In this document: positions 27,996 through 36,264 of the stretch, piece after piece | Layout of the letters: each line of letters opens with the position of its first letter | Numbering within the stretch: the first letter of the stretch is position 1 | Assembly: GCF_016899935.1 (NCBI RefSeq) | Contig: NZ_JACJJK010000009.1 | Location: forward strand, 37,914-101,913 | Direction of reading: 5' to 3' | Source: Olsenella uli | Lineage (GTDB): Bacteria > Actinomycetota > Coriobacteriia > Coriobacteriales > Atopobiaceae | Length of the DNA: 64,000 nt | Made by a program: the position numbers and the translations under genes | The notes under the pieces: generated by a model | Told to the model about the DNA's origin: nothing | The model's database searches: none | Seen by the model: the letters and a program-made list of their open reading frames with translations, nothing else

Positions 27996-28376
27996 TCAGC
28001 GGCAGGCGACACAGTCCATCTCGACGAGCGCGCCCAGCGGCAGCTCGCTCACCCCCACGACGGCGCGGGCGGGCGCCGGGGTGGTGAAGCGGCGCGCGTA
28101 GACCTCGTTCATCGCGTCCATGTCGTCGAGCGAGGCGAGGTAGACCGTCGTCTGCGCGACGTCCGCCAGGGTGCAGTCAACCTCGGCGAGAATGGCCTCG
28201 ATGATGTCGATCACGCGCTCGGTCTGCTCGCGTATGCCCCCCTCGACCAGGGAGCGCTTGTCCTCGTTGGAGATGGGGAGCTGCCCGGAGGCAAAGACGA
28301 GCCGGCCCGCGGTCGTCCCCTGCGAGTAGGGCCCGATGGCCTCGGGCGCGCGCTCGGCGTTTATCGAGTACTTCAT
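27996..28376 (-). CDS. ridA: RidA family enamine/imine deaminase
   Basis: 126 aa. APEAIGPYSQG at the N-terminus, VFASGQLPI, the central VIDIIEAILAEVDCTLADV and C-terminal PARAVVGVSELPLGALVEMDCVA are classic RidA. It hydrolyses reactive 2-aminoacrylate made by PLP enzymes such as serine dehydratase. AAGGAG precedes the ATG at 28376; a longer in-frame start overlaps the upstream gene without similarity. Confidence 0.95.
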   Translation of the reverse strand: MKYSINAERAPEAIGPYSQGTTAGRLVFASGQLPISNEDKRSLVEGGIREQTERVIDIIEAILAEVDCTLADVAQTTVYLASLDDMDAMNEVYARRFTTPAPARAVVGVSELPLGALVEMDCVACR

Positions 28377-28410
28377 CTGGATGCTCCTTCCTCGGGCGAC
28401 CCCGCGCGGC

Positions 28411-29253
28411 TCAGCGGAGGGAGCGCCCGCCGACGAAGTCGGGGTCGGCCCCGCCGCGCACGAGGCCCCACGCCTCCAGCTCTGCGCGGGACGCGCGCAC
28501 CGGCCCGTCCTCCGACGCCCCGGCAAACCACGGACAGATGCGCGCGACCGCGGCGCGGAGGCGGTCATGGCCGACGGGTGTGACCTCGGTGAAGGAGAGC
28601 AGGCTCCTCCACAGTATGCGGGCGGCGCTCACCGGCACGAGCACGAGATAGGTGGGAGGCGCAAACGGGACGGCGACGTGCGCGACGACGGTCGAGATCG
28701 CGTCGAGGCGGAGCTGAGAGACGGTCCCCGCCGCAGGCAGGGCCTCGCCGTCGTGAAGGTAGTCGCCGAGGACGTGCTCCGCCGCCGGGCCGCTGAGCAG
28801 GAGCGGGACGAGCATGCCGCTCGCGTCCGCGACGTCGAGTTCCGGGAAGGCACGGCGTCCGTCCCGCCCGGCGCCGGCGAGCAGATCGACCCACGCGGCG
28901 AGCGCCTCCTGACGGGGCCCGAGGTCGACCACGACGTACTCGAGGTCTCCGGTGCGGACCAGAAGCGGGGCCGATATCAGCTCTCCGGTGCCGCTGAGGG
29001 CGGCCTCGACCGCCGTCTCCCCGACCCCGAGCCGGGCGCCCGCGAACGTCGCGGAGCAGAACGCGGGGGCGTCCGCGCCGCTCACGAGCAGGTAGACGGC
29101 ACCGGTGAGGTCGGCGAGCACCGTGGCCCCCTCCCCCGCCGACTCGCGGGCGTACGACCGGACGCACAGGACACCCGCGTGCCCCGAGGCAGCGAGCTCG
29201 GCGCCGAGAAGGACGTGCTCCTCGTGCAGGACCCCTGCGCGCGCGACGCTCAT
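28411..29253 (-). CDS. GcvT-like aminomethyltransferase family protein
   Basis: 280 aa. Overall pattern of a folate-binding GcvT/YgfZ fold: LLVSGADAPAFCSATFAG early, LEYVVVDLGPRQEALAAWV, then PTYLVLVPVSAARILWRSLL and a C-terminal EAWGLVRGGADP. The YgfZ signature KGCYxGQE is absent and no other glycine-cleavage gene is nearby. The ATG overlaps the stop of the CDP-alcohol transferase (ATGA). A one-carbon or iron-sulfur maintenance role is possible but unproven. Confidence 0.6.
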   Translation of the reverse strand: MSVARAGVLHEEHVLLGAELAASGHAGVLCVRSYARESAGEGATVLADLTGAVYLLVSGADAPAFCSATFAGARLGVGETAVEAALSGTGELISAPLLVRTGDLEYVVVDLGPRQEALAAWVDLLAGAGRDGRRAFPELDVADASGMLVPLLLSGPAAEHVLGDYLHDGEALPAAGTVSQLRLDAISTVVAHVAVPFAPPTYLVLVPVSAARILWRSLLSFTEVTPVGHDRLRAAVARICPWFAGASEDGPVRASRAELEAWGLVRGGADPDFVGGRSLR

Positions 29254-30008
29254 CGGGCCGCGCCCTCGCCCGCCCGGCTCTGGCGGATGACCTGGACGCC
29301 CTTCCCGGTGTAGACCACCGCAGTGATGAGCGAGCAGACGACGCCGGCGTAGATGAACAGGATGCCCACGGCGGCGGCCTGGCCGTTCAGACCGGGCAGC
29401 CACGCGACGTCGACGAGGCCGAGCCCGTCGATCACGGGCAGGCCGAGCAGGAGGTCGCAGAAGCCGAACATGAGCAGCGCCGTCGCCGCCTTGCCGACGT
29501 AGACGACGTCGATCGGGCGACGGCGGAAGTGCTGGAGGATGAGGCCGCCGAGCGCGAGGTAGACGTCGCGGCCGATGACGAAGATGGGGACCCACAGCGG
29601 CAGGTCGCCGACGATGAGCAGCCCCAGGACGCCGGTGAACAGCAGGATCCGGTCCATGATGGGGTCCATGACCTTGCCGAGCCAGCTGACGGTCTGGGTG
29701 CGGCGGGCGACCTGCCCGTCGAGGAAGTCGGTCACGGCCGCCACGACGTAGCACACGAGCGAGGCGGTCCGGTGGACGTTGCCGGCGTACAGGACGAGAA
29801 ACGCGACGGTGAGCCCCAGGCGGCAGAACGTGATGAGGTTGGCGACGGTGAGCACCTGGGTCGAGGGGTTGTCGGAGGTCCCCACCGGGGCCTCGGTCGT
29901 GCCTTGCGCCTGCGCGACGGCGGCGTCGGTGTCGGCGAGGGTCTTGACGCGCTCCTTCGCCCGCTCCTTGGCTCTCTCAGTTCTCTCGGACACGAGACTG
30001 CCTCTCAT
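29250..30008 (-). CDS. CDP-alcohol phosphatidyltransferase (second PgsA-like)
   Basis: 252 aa. A charged N-terminal extension of about 50 residues (RTERAKERAKERVKTL) precedes a membrane domain with the signature DFLDGQVARRTQTVSWLGKV then MDPIMDR. It could make PGP, cardiolipin or phosphatidylinositol phosphate; the substrate cannot be read from motifs. ATG 30008 has GAGAGGT 8 nt upstream and is preferred over a GTG at 30026. It pairs with the GcvT-like gene. Confidence 0.8.
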   Translation of the reverse strand: MRGSLVSERTERAKERAKERVKTLADTDAAVAQAQGTTEAPVGTSDNPSTQVLTVANLITFCRLGLTVAFLVLYAGNVHRTASLVCYVVAAVTDFLDGQVARRTQTVSWLGKVMDPIMDRILLFTGVLGLLIVGDLPLWVPIFVIGRDVYLALGGLILQHFRRRPIDVVYVGKAATALLMFGFCDLLLGLPVIDGLGLVDVAWLPGLNGQAAAVGILFIYAGVVCSLITAVVYTGKGVQVIRQSRAGEGAAR

Positions 30009-30038
30009 CTGACGGTTACCTCTCACAAGGTACCCATC

Positions 30039-31469
30039 CTAGCGCAACTTGATACGCTCCTCGTAAGCTCCCGAGAGCACGGTGCGCTCGAGAAGGGCGA
30101 CCATGACGCGGATGCCCTGGGCGTACGCCCGCCGTGAGATGCGCTCGTTCACGCCGTGGAGGCCCCGCGCGAGCTCGTCCGGGGCGGGCCTGAACGGGGT
30201 TACGCGGAGCAACTTGTCGCAGACCCCCTCGTAGCGCACCGAGTCCGTCCCGCCGCAGACGATCGAGGGCACGACGACGGTGCCCGGGTGATAGCGCTCC
30301 AGGACGTCGACCAGCTCGTCGTAGCCGAGCCCCACCGCCTCGTCCACCCGGCCGGCGGGGGTCCCGTGCAGGGGCTCGACCTCGACCAAGTCCTCGACCG
30401 TCGCGCGGACCCAGGAGACGACGTCGTCCGCGCCCGCGCCGGGGAGCAGCCGGAAGTTGATGGTCGCGGAGGCATCCGCGGGCATGACGTTGGCGGAGGC
30501 GGCGCTCCCCTCGATCTGATCGACCGCCATCGTGGTGCACACGAGGGGGAAGAGCTCGCGCGTCCCCGCCGCGACCCGCGCGATCTTCTCGGCGTTGGCG
30601 TCGACGTCGGCCACCAGGGTGCGGAGCGGTTCCTCGGTGACGTGGGGCGCGAGCCGCCGGAAGGTCTCGGCGACGACGGACGTGAGGCGCGGCGCTGGGG
30701 CGTCTTGCACGAGGCGCGCCACCGCGACGCAGACCCGCTCGAGGGAGGTGCCCCCGAACGGGTTGGACGAGTGGCCGCCGGCGCCGCGCGCGACGAGCCG
30801 CACGTTGAGATAGCCCTTCTGGGAGAGGCAGACGTCGGTCATGACGAGGCCGGGGGCGCCGTAGGCCGCGGCGTCGGCGAAGGTCGTCACGCCCTCGTCG
30901 AGCGAGAACGCGGCGCGCACGCCCCGGCGTGCGAGCTCGGCGGCCAGCGCGGTGGCGCCCCGGCTGTCGACCTCCTCATCCTCGCCGAACGCGAGCACGA
31001 TCGTCCTTCTCGGCCGGCCGTGTTGGGAGAGCAGGTGCTCGACGGCCTCGAGCTCCCCCATGAGCATCTCCTTGATGTCGAGCGCGCCGCGCCCCCAGAT
31101 CCACTCGTCGTCGAGGTGCCCGCCGAAGGGGTCGTGCTCCCACTGACCCTCGGTCCCGGGGACCACGTCCACGACGTCCTGGTGCGCGAGGAGCAGCGCG
31201 GCCGGGAGGGCCGGCTCGGTCCCGGGCACGGTCACGAGGACGGAGTGCCCGACCCGCTCGAAGGTTCCGTGGCGGGTGATCTCTGGGTAGGAGCCGCAGA
31301 TCAGCTCGTAGAGCTCGTCGAAGGGCGAGAAGTCCGTCCGCTCAGGGGTCGTGTAGACCGTCCGCAGCGCGAGGGCGGCCGAGAGGCGCCGCGCGGCGGC
31401 GTCGTAGTCCAGCTCGGGATAGTCGCCCTCGTGGGCGAAGTGCTCGTACGGGTCGATGGCGCGCGTCAC
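30039..31469 (-). CDS. M20 family metallopeptidase (carboxypeptidase S/PM20D1-like)
   Basis: 476 aa. Metal-site motifs LLAHQDVVDVVPG, RGALDIKEM and FGEDEEVDSRGA fit di-zinc M20 peptidases; GGHSSNP belongs to the dimerisation lid and CGGTDSVRY carries a late His/Asp region. Probably trims dipeptides or N-acyl amino acids in the cytoplasm (no signal peptide). It stands 18 nt after serA on the same strand. Confidence 0.88.
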   Translation of the reverse strand: MTRAIDPYEHFAHEGDYPELDYDAAARRLSAALALRTVYTTPERTDFSPFDELYELICGSYPEITRHGTFERVGHSVLVTVPGTEPALPAALLLAHQDVVDVVPGTEGQWEHDPFGGHLDDEWIWGRGALDIKEMLMGELEAVEHLLSQHGRPRRTIVLAFGEDEEVDSRGATALAAELARRGVRAAFSLDEGVTTFADAAAYGAPGLVMTDVCLSQKGYLNVRLVARGAGGHSSNPFGGTSLERVCVAVARLVQDAPAPRLTSVVAETFRRLAPHVTEEPLRTLVADVDANAEKIARVAAGTRELFPLVCTTMAVDQIEGSAASANVMPADASATINFRLLPGAGADDVVSWVRATVEDLVEVEPLHGTPAGRVDEAVGLGYDELVDVLERYHPGTVVVPSIVCGGTDSVRYEGVCDKLLRVTPFRPAPDELARGLHGVNERISRRAYAQGIRVMVALLERTVLSGAYEERIKLR

Positions 31470-31487
31470 GTCAGGCCCTCCGGGCGC

Positions 31488-32663
31488 TCAGCCGCGCGGG
31501 ACGATGGCGCGCACCCGCCGCACGTGCTCGAGCGCGGCCAGGCGCGCGAGCACCTCGTCGGGCACCGGGCCGCTGACCTCGACGAGCGTGTAGGCGGCCG
31601 CGCCGCGGCTCACGTTGCTCATGTTCTCGATGTTGAGGCCGGCGTCCGCCACGGCCTGCGAGAGCTGGCCGATGACGCCCTGGGCGTTCTGGTGGAAGAG
31701 CGCGATGCGGGGATCGCCCGTGAGCGGCCCGAGGTCGACGCGCCCGTAGTTGACGGAGTTGGTGATGTTGCCGTTCTCGAGGTAGTCACGCAGCTCGCGG
31801 GCGGCCATGACGGCGCAGTTGTCCTCGGCCTCGCCCGTGGAGGCGCCCAGGTGCGGCAGGACGATCGCGTTCTTCATGTTCGCGGAGGCGGGGTTCGCGA
31901 AGTCCGTGACGTAGCGCGCGATCTTGCCGTCGTCGAGCGCCTCGGCGAGCGCCTGCTCGTCCACCAGCGAGTCGCGGGCGAAGTTGAGCAGCACGGCGCC
32001 GTGCTTCATCTTGGCGATGGCCTCGGCGGAGATCATGCCCCTCGTCTCCTCCGTGGCGGGCACGTGCAGCGTGACGAAGTCGCAGGCGGCGAGCAGCTGG
32101 TCGAGGTCCGTCGCGTGCTCGATGCGGCGGTCGAGGCCCCAGGCGGCGTTGATCGAGAGGTACGGGTCGTAGCCCATGACCTCGGCACCGAGGGCGATGA
32201 GGACGTCGGCGACCTGCGCGCCAATCGCGCCGAGGCCGATCACGCCCACGCGCTTGCCGGCGAGCTCGCAGCCCGCGAAGCGCTTCTTGGCCTTCTCGGC
32301 GCGCTTGGCGATCTGCGGGTCGTCCACGGCGTCGCGCACCCACTCGATGCCGCCGATGACGTCGCGGCAGGCGAGCAGCATGCCGCAGATGACGAGCTCC
32401 TTGACCGCGTTGGCGTTGGCGCCCGGCGTGTTGAAGACCACGATGCCGCGCTCGGCGCAGCGCTCGACGGGGATGTTGTTCACGCCCGCGCCGGCGCGGG
32501 CGATGGCGAGCAGCGTCGCCGGGGGCTCGATCTCGTGCAGGTTGGCGCTGCGCACGAGCCAGGCGTCGGCCTGCTGGGGGTCGTCCACGAAGGCGTAGCC
32601 CGCGCGCGCGAGCGCGTCGGTGCCCACGGTGGAGATGTTGTTCATGCAGTGGATGGCGTACAT
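31488..32663 (-). CDS. serA: D-3-phosphoglycerate dehydrogenase
   Basis: 391 aa. First step of serine synthesis. NAD motif VGVIGLGAIGAQVADVLIALG; catalytic Arg in LLNFARDSLVD; Glu and His in DFANPASANMKNAIVLPHLG. A C-terminal ACT domain (about 320-391) suggests serine feedback. The N-terminus (MYAIHCMNNIS) is the short form typical of the family that pairs with serC in anaerobes. It lies 9 nt after serC. Confidence 0.94.
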   Translation of the reverse strand: MYAIHCMNNISTVGTDALARAGYAFVDDPQQADAWLVRSANLHEIEPPATLLAIARAGAGVNNIPVERCAERGIVVFNTPGANANAVKELVICGMLLACRDVIGGIEWVRDAVDDPQIAKRAEKAKKRFAGCELAGKRVGVIGLGAIGAQVADVLIALGAEVMGYDPYLSINAAWGLDRRIEHATDLDQLLAACDFVTLHVPATEETRGMISAEAIAKMKHGAVLLNFARDSLVDEQALAEALDDGKIARYVTDFANPASANMKNAIVLPHLGASTGEAEDNCAVMAARELRDYLENGNITNSVNYGRVDLGPLTGDPRIALFHQNAQGVIGQLSQAVADAGLNIENMSNVSRGAAAYTLVEVSGPVPDEVLARLAALEHVRRVRAIVPRG

Positions 32664-32672
32664 GGCTGCTCC

Positions 32673-33755
32673 TTACGCGCGGTGCGCGAGCTCGAAGTCT
32701 TTCATGAAGCTGACGAGCGCCTCCACGCCCGCGCGCGGCATGGCGTTGTAGATGGAGGCGCGCATGCCGCCCACGGTGCGGTGGCCCTTGAGGTTGACGA
32801 GGCCCGCCTTGGCCGCCTCGGCGACGAACTCGGCGTCGAGGTCCTTGTCGCCCGTGACGAACGGGACGTTCATGAGCGAGCGGGAGCCGGGCTCCACGGT
32901 GGATGAGAAGAGCGTCGACTCGTCGAGGTAGTCGTAGAGGAGCTTGGCCTTCTCGGCGTTGCGCTCCCCCATCGCCGCGAGCCCGCCGTTCTTCTCGATC
33001 CACTCGAAGACGAGGCCGCAGACGTAGATGCCCCAGCAGTTGGGCGTGTTGTAGAGCGAGCCGGCGTCCGCCTGGGTCTTGAGGCGCAGCATCGTGGGCA
33101 CGCCGGGCAGGTCCTCCGGGATGAGGTCCTCGCGCACGATCACGATTTGCACGCCTGCGGGGCCCACGTTCTTCTGCACGCCGGCGTGGATGAGCCCGTA
33201 GCGGGAGACGTCAACGGGTTCGGAGAGGAACATCGAGCTCTGGTCGGCAACGAGCACGTGACCCTTTGTGTTGGGGAGCTCAGGGAACTTGGTGCCGTAG
33301 ATCGTGTTGTTCTCGCAGATGTAGAGGTAGCTCGCGTCCTCGCGGATGGGCAGGTCGGAGCAGTCGGGGATGTAGGAGAAGTTCTTGTCCGCCGAGGAGG
33401 CAACGGCCACAGCGTCACCGAGGATCTGCGCCTCCTGGAAGGCCTTCTTGGCCCAGTTGCCGGTAATCACGTAGTCTGCCTTGCCGTTGGTGGCGAGGTT
33501 CATGAAGACCGTGGAGAAGAGCAGCGAGTCGCCGCCCTGGGTGAAGATGACCTTGTAGTTGTCGGGGATGTTCATGAGGGAGCGCAGACGGGCCTCCGCG
33601 CCCTCGATGATGCCCTTGAAGACGGAAGATCGGTGGCTCATCTCCATGACGCTCATGCCGCAGCCGGCGTAGTCGAGCATCTCGTCCGCGCACTGCGTGA
33701 GGACGTCCTCGGGCAGCACGGCGGGACCGGCGGAGAAGTTGTAGACGCGTGCCAT
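32673..33755 (-). CDS. serC: Phosphoserine aminotransferase
   Basis: 360 aa PLP enzyme. RVYNFSAGPAVLP at the N-terminus, GGDSLLFSTVFMNL, ADQSSMFLSEPVDV, and the PLP lysine in HAGVQKNVGPAG. GGAGG lies upstream of the ATG at 33755 (a longer in-frame start is 12 nt further). Heads the serC-serA pair; no serB is seen. A -10-like TATGAT at 33796-33791 may be its promoter. Confidence 0.97.
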   Translation of the reverse strand: MARVYNFSAGPAVLPEDVLTQCADEMLDYAGCGMSVMEMSHRSSVFKGIIEGAEARLRSLMNIPDNYKVIFTQGGDSLLFSTVFMNLATNGKADYVITGNWAKKAFQEAQILGDAVAVASSADKNFSYIPDCSDLPIREDASYLYICENNTIYGTKFPELPNTKGHVLVADQSSMFLSEPVDVSRYGLIHAGVQKNVGPAGVQIVIVREDLIPEDLPGVPTMLRLKTQADAGSLYNTPNCWGIYVCGLVFEWIEKNGGLAAMGERNAEKAKLLYDYLDESTLFSSTVEPGSRSLMNVPFVTGDKDLDAEFVAEAAKAGLVNLKGHRTVGGMRASIYNAMPRAGVEALVSFMKDFELAHRA

Positions 33756-33873
33756 GTGATCCTCCAATGGTTGGCCTTGCCGTGGGGACCATCATAGGCG
33801 CGCACGGCGGGGCCGGCCGCAACGGACGCGCGGCGTTTGCCTGCCTGAAACGCGCACGACACACGCGAACACG

Positions 33874-33907
33874 AAAAGAGGCCACGGACCTTTAAGCCCG
33901 TGGCCTC
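33874..33907 (-). terminator. Terminator of tRNA-Pro
   Basis: Minus-strand stem GAGGCCACGG / CCGTGGCCTC (10 bp, loop 10) followed by TTTT. Confidence 0.85.
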
Positions 33908-33915
33908 GTGCTCTC

Positions 33916-33992
<77 letters not shown>

Positions 33993-34005
33993 TTTGCGAG
34001 GAAGT

Positions 34006-34034
34006 ACTATAGCATCCCGTCCCGCGCCGTGCAA
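34006..34034 (-). promoter_or_regulatory. tRNA-Pro promoter
   Basis: Minus strand -35 TTGCAC (34034-34029), 17-nt spacer, extended -10 TGCTATAGT (TATAGT at 34011-34006), 13 nt before the tRNA 5' end. Confidence 0.7.
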
Positions 34035-34045
34035 GTGTCGAACTT

Positions 34046-34074
34046 GCCTAAAAGGGGTCTGACCCCTTTTAGGC
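34046..34074. repeat. Palindromic repeat, copy 2 (TAAAAGGGG family)
   Basis: Perfect 14-bp arms GCCTAAAAGGGGTC / GACCCCTTTTAGGC with a single central T. Supplies the TAA stop of the DUF3737 gene on the minus strand. Confidence 0.9.
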
Positions 34075-34911
34075 GATCTTGACCTCACCCGTGGCGCCCT
34101 CGATGTCGCGGATGACCTCGCCCACGGCCGGCAGCGTGATCCGGCTGCCGGCGAGCGGGTTCTTGACGCTGTTCACGGGGGTGGTGAGCTCGGCCTGCAC
34201 GCTCGACCGCTCGAAGGCGAGGTCGCAGCCCTCCATGCGGCAGTTCACGAGGCACAGGCCCTCGCAGTAGCAGAGCGGCTGCGTGCCCTCGATCGTGCAG
34301 TTCTCAAAGGTCACGTCCTCGCTGTACCACCCGAGATACTCGCCCTTCACCCGCGAGTCGCGCACGACGACGTGACGCGCGTGCCAGAAGGCGTCCTTGG
34401 TGTCGAAGTCGCAGTCCTCGAAGACGGCGTCCTCGACGTACTGGAACGAGTACTTGCCCACAAAGCGGACGTTCCGGAAGCGCAGGCCGGTCGAGCGCAT
34501 CATGAAGTACTCGCTCTGCGCCGAGCAGCCCTCCATCTCGATGCCGCGCGTGGACCAGCCGAACTCCGGCGAGACGATGTCGCAGCCGCACATCCGCACG
34601 TCGGCGCACTCGCGCAGGGCCTTGATGCCGTGAAGGCGGCTGTCCTCGATCGTGACGTCACGGCTGTACCAGAGCGCCGCACGGCAGAGCTCGGTCATCT
34701 CGGTGTTGCGGATCACGAGTCCTCGGTCGTGCCAGAACGGGTAGCGCAGGTTCATGAACGCGCTCTCCACGGTGACGTTTTCGCACTCCTTGAAGGCGCT
34801 CTCGCCATCGGCAGGCCCGTCGAAGCGGCAGTTGCGCACGACGAGGTTCTTCTCGTCGTAGAGGGCGCGCTCCTCGTCAAAGGTCCGGTTCTCGATGATC
34901 TTCTCGCCCAT
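34069..34911 (-). CDS. DUF3737 family right-handed beta-helix protein
   Basis: 280 aa. Repeating short strands with Cys/Asn/Phe ladders (LVVRNCRFDG, VTVESAFMNL, VTIEDSRLHG, VVVRDSRVKG, VTFENCTIEG) show a parallel beta-helix; the C-terminus reads PVNSVKNPLAGSRITLPAVG, typical of DUF3737. No signal peptide, so probably cytoplasmic. Function unknown. It lies 12 nt after the broken hydrolase and ends inside the palindromic repeat (GTC AAG ATC GCC TAA reversed on the map). Confidence 0.85.
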   Translation of the reverse strand: MGEKIIENRTFDEERALYDEKNLVVRNCRFDGPADGESAFKECENVTVESAFMNLRYPFWHDRGLVIRNTEMTELCRAALWYSRDVTIEDSRLHGIKALRECADVRMCGCDIVSPEFGWSTRGIEMEGCSAQSEYFMMRSTGLRFRNVRFVGKYSFQYVEDAVFEDCDFDTKDAFWHARHVVVRDSRVKGEYLGWYSEDVTFENCTIEGTQPLCYCEGLCLVNCRMEGCDLAFERSSVQAELTTPVNSVKNPLAGSRITLPAVGEVIRDIEGATGEVKIA

Positions 34912-34923
34912 GAATCCCTTCTT

Positions 34924-35913
34924 CTACTGCAGGTACCTCTCGAAGAACCCCTGGATCCGGTCCCAGGGGATGGCATCCTTGCCGCCGCCGTCGTAGAGGT
35001 CGGTGTGCGTGGCGCTCGGCACGAGCACGAGCTCCTTGTTGTCCCCGGTGAGGCGCGCGAAGGCGTCCCGGCCCATGTAGCAGGAGTGGGCGGCGTCGCC
35101 GTGGAGCACCATGACGGCGGTCTCTATCTCGTCCGCGTAGGCCAGGATCGGCTGGTTGAGGAAGCTCTGGGTGCCGATGACGTTCCAGCCCTCGTTGGAG
35201 TTCAGCGAGCGCGGGTGATAGCCGCGCGGCGTCTTTTAGTAGTCGTGGTAGTCGCGCACGAACTGCGGGGCGTCATCGGGCAGCGGGTCAACGACGCCGC
35301 CGGCCCGCTCGTAGGCTCCGGCCGCGTAGTCGCGCGTGCGCTGGTCGGCGAGGGCGCGGCGCTGGGCCTGGCGCGCCTCGGCGCTGTCGTCGGCGTCGAA
35401 GTATCCCTTGGCGGCGATGCGGCTCATGTCGTACATCGTGGAGGCCACGGTCGCCTTGATGCGCGGGTCGAGCGCGGCGGCGTTGAGCGCGAGGCCGCCC
35501 CAGCCGCAGATGCCGACGATGCCCACGCGTCCGGCATCGACGTTCGCGCGGCAGCTCAAGTAGTCGACGGCGGCGAGGAAGTCCTCGGTGTTGATGTCCG
35601 GGCTGGCCATGTAGCGCGGCTCGCCGCCGGACTCGCCGGTGTAGGACGGGTCGAAGGCGATCGCGAGGAAGCCGCGCTCGGCGAGCGTCTGGGCGTAGAG
35701 CCCCGCGCACTGCTCCTTGACGGCACCGAAGGGCCCGCACACGGCGATTGCGGCAAGTCGAGCGTCCGCCGCCGCGGCGCGCGGCCGGTAGAGGTCGGCC
35801 GCCAGCGTGATGCCGTAGCGGTTGTGGAACGTCACCTTCTCGTGGCGGACGGTGTCGGACTTGGGGAACGTCTTGTCCCAGGCGGTGGTCAGGCTGAGGT
35901 TCTTCCCGTCCAT
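34924..35913 (-). pseudogene. Alpha/beta hydrolase interrupted by an in-frame TAA
   Basis: Reading from ATG 35913 (GGGAG upstream), 225 codons give a hydrolase with VCGPFGAVKEQ, FDPSYTGESGGEP and nucleophile elbow GICGWGG (Cys in place of Ser). A TAA at 35238-35236 follows QFVRDYHDY; the same frame then continues KTPRGYHPRSLNSNEGWNV to the natural end YLQ-TAG, with the acid/His part SATHTDLYDGGG. One base change (TAC or TAT to TAA) explains it. A sequencing error or an upstream fragment that still folds are alternatives. Operon with DUF3737 and the small Cys-rich gene. Confidence 0.8.
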
Positions 35914-35933
35914 GCTTGCTCCCTTCGTGGTGC

Positions 35934-36155
35934 TCACAGCTCGGTGGAGACGCGGCTGAGCAGGTGATCGATGGCGTCGATGCCGCGCTGGCTCGCACGC
36001 ATCTCGTCGACGAGGCGGGCCCGCTCGTCAAGCAGGACGCGCTTGGTCTCCCGCACGCGACCCTCCTCGCAGCAGCACCGGGCGCGCTCGGCGGTCTCGC
36101 CGTCGCATGAGCAGCTGGCGAGGCAGCGCTCGATGTCATCCGTCAGGTCGCCCAC
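35934..36155 (-). CDS. Small Cys-rich protein, possible remnant of a MerR regulator
   Basis: 73 aa, GTG start with GAGGGGAG upstream. Six cysteines in the first half (CLASCSCDG, RCCCEEG), then a helix RVLLDERARLVDEMRASQRG and IDAIDHLL that resembles the C-terminal coiled coil of MerR regulators. No HTH is present, so it may be a stand-alone metal-binding peptide or what remains of a regulator. It heads the hydrolase-DUF3737 operon, divergent from lysR. Confidence 0.6.
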   Translation of the reverse strand: MGDLTDDIERCLASCSCDGETAERARCCCEEGRVRETKRVLLDERARLVDEMRASQRGIDAIDHLLSRVSTEL

Positions 36156-36203
36156 GGTCTCCCCTCTCGTCGGCCTCTAGTTTAGCGACGCTGCGTCACC
36201 ATG

Positions 36204-36239
36204 TATAATTCCAATATCGAATACTCAGGTATGCTAATT
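36204..36239 (+). promoter_or_regulatory. lysR promoter and candidate LysR-type operator
   Basis: A consensus -10 TATAAT at 36204-36209 (weak -35 TTTAGC at 36181) faces lysR. Just downstream is a dyad ATAC-TCAG-GTAT (36221-36232) inside an AT-rich stretch, of the size bound by LysR regulators between divergent genes. Confidence 0.5.
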
Positions 36240-36264
36240 ACGCATGAGGGAGGGCGAGAAGAAC

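Noticed and set aside
30156..32906. Very long plus-strand frame (916 codons) opposite the M20 and serA genes
   Set aside because: Composition follows the third-position GC of the minus-strand genes, and there is no recognisable domain. The same reasoning removes the long frames at 57797-60466, 4955-6853, 854-2758 and 3207-4958.
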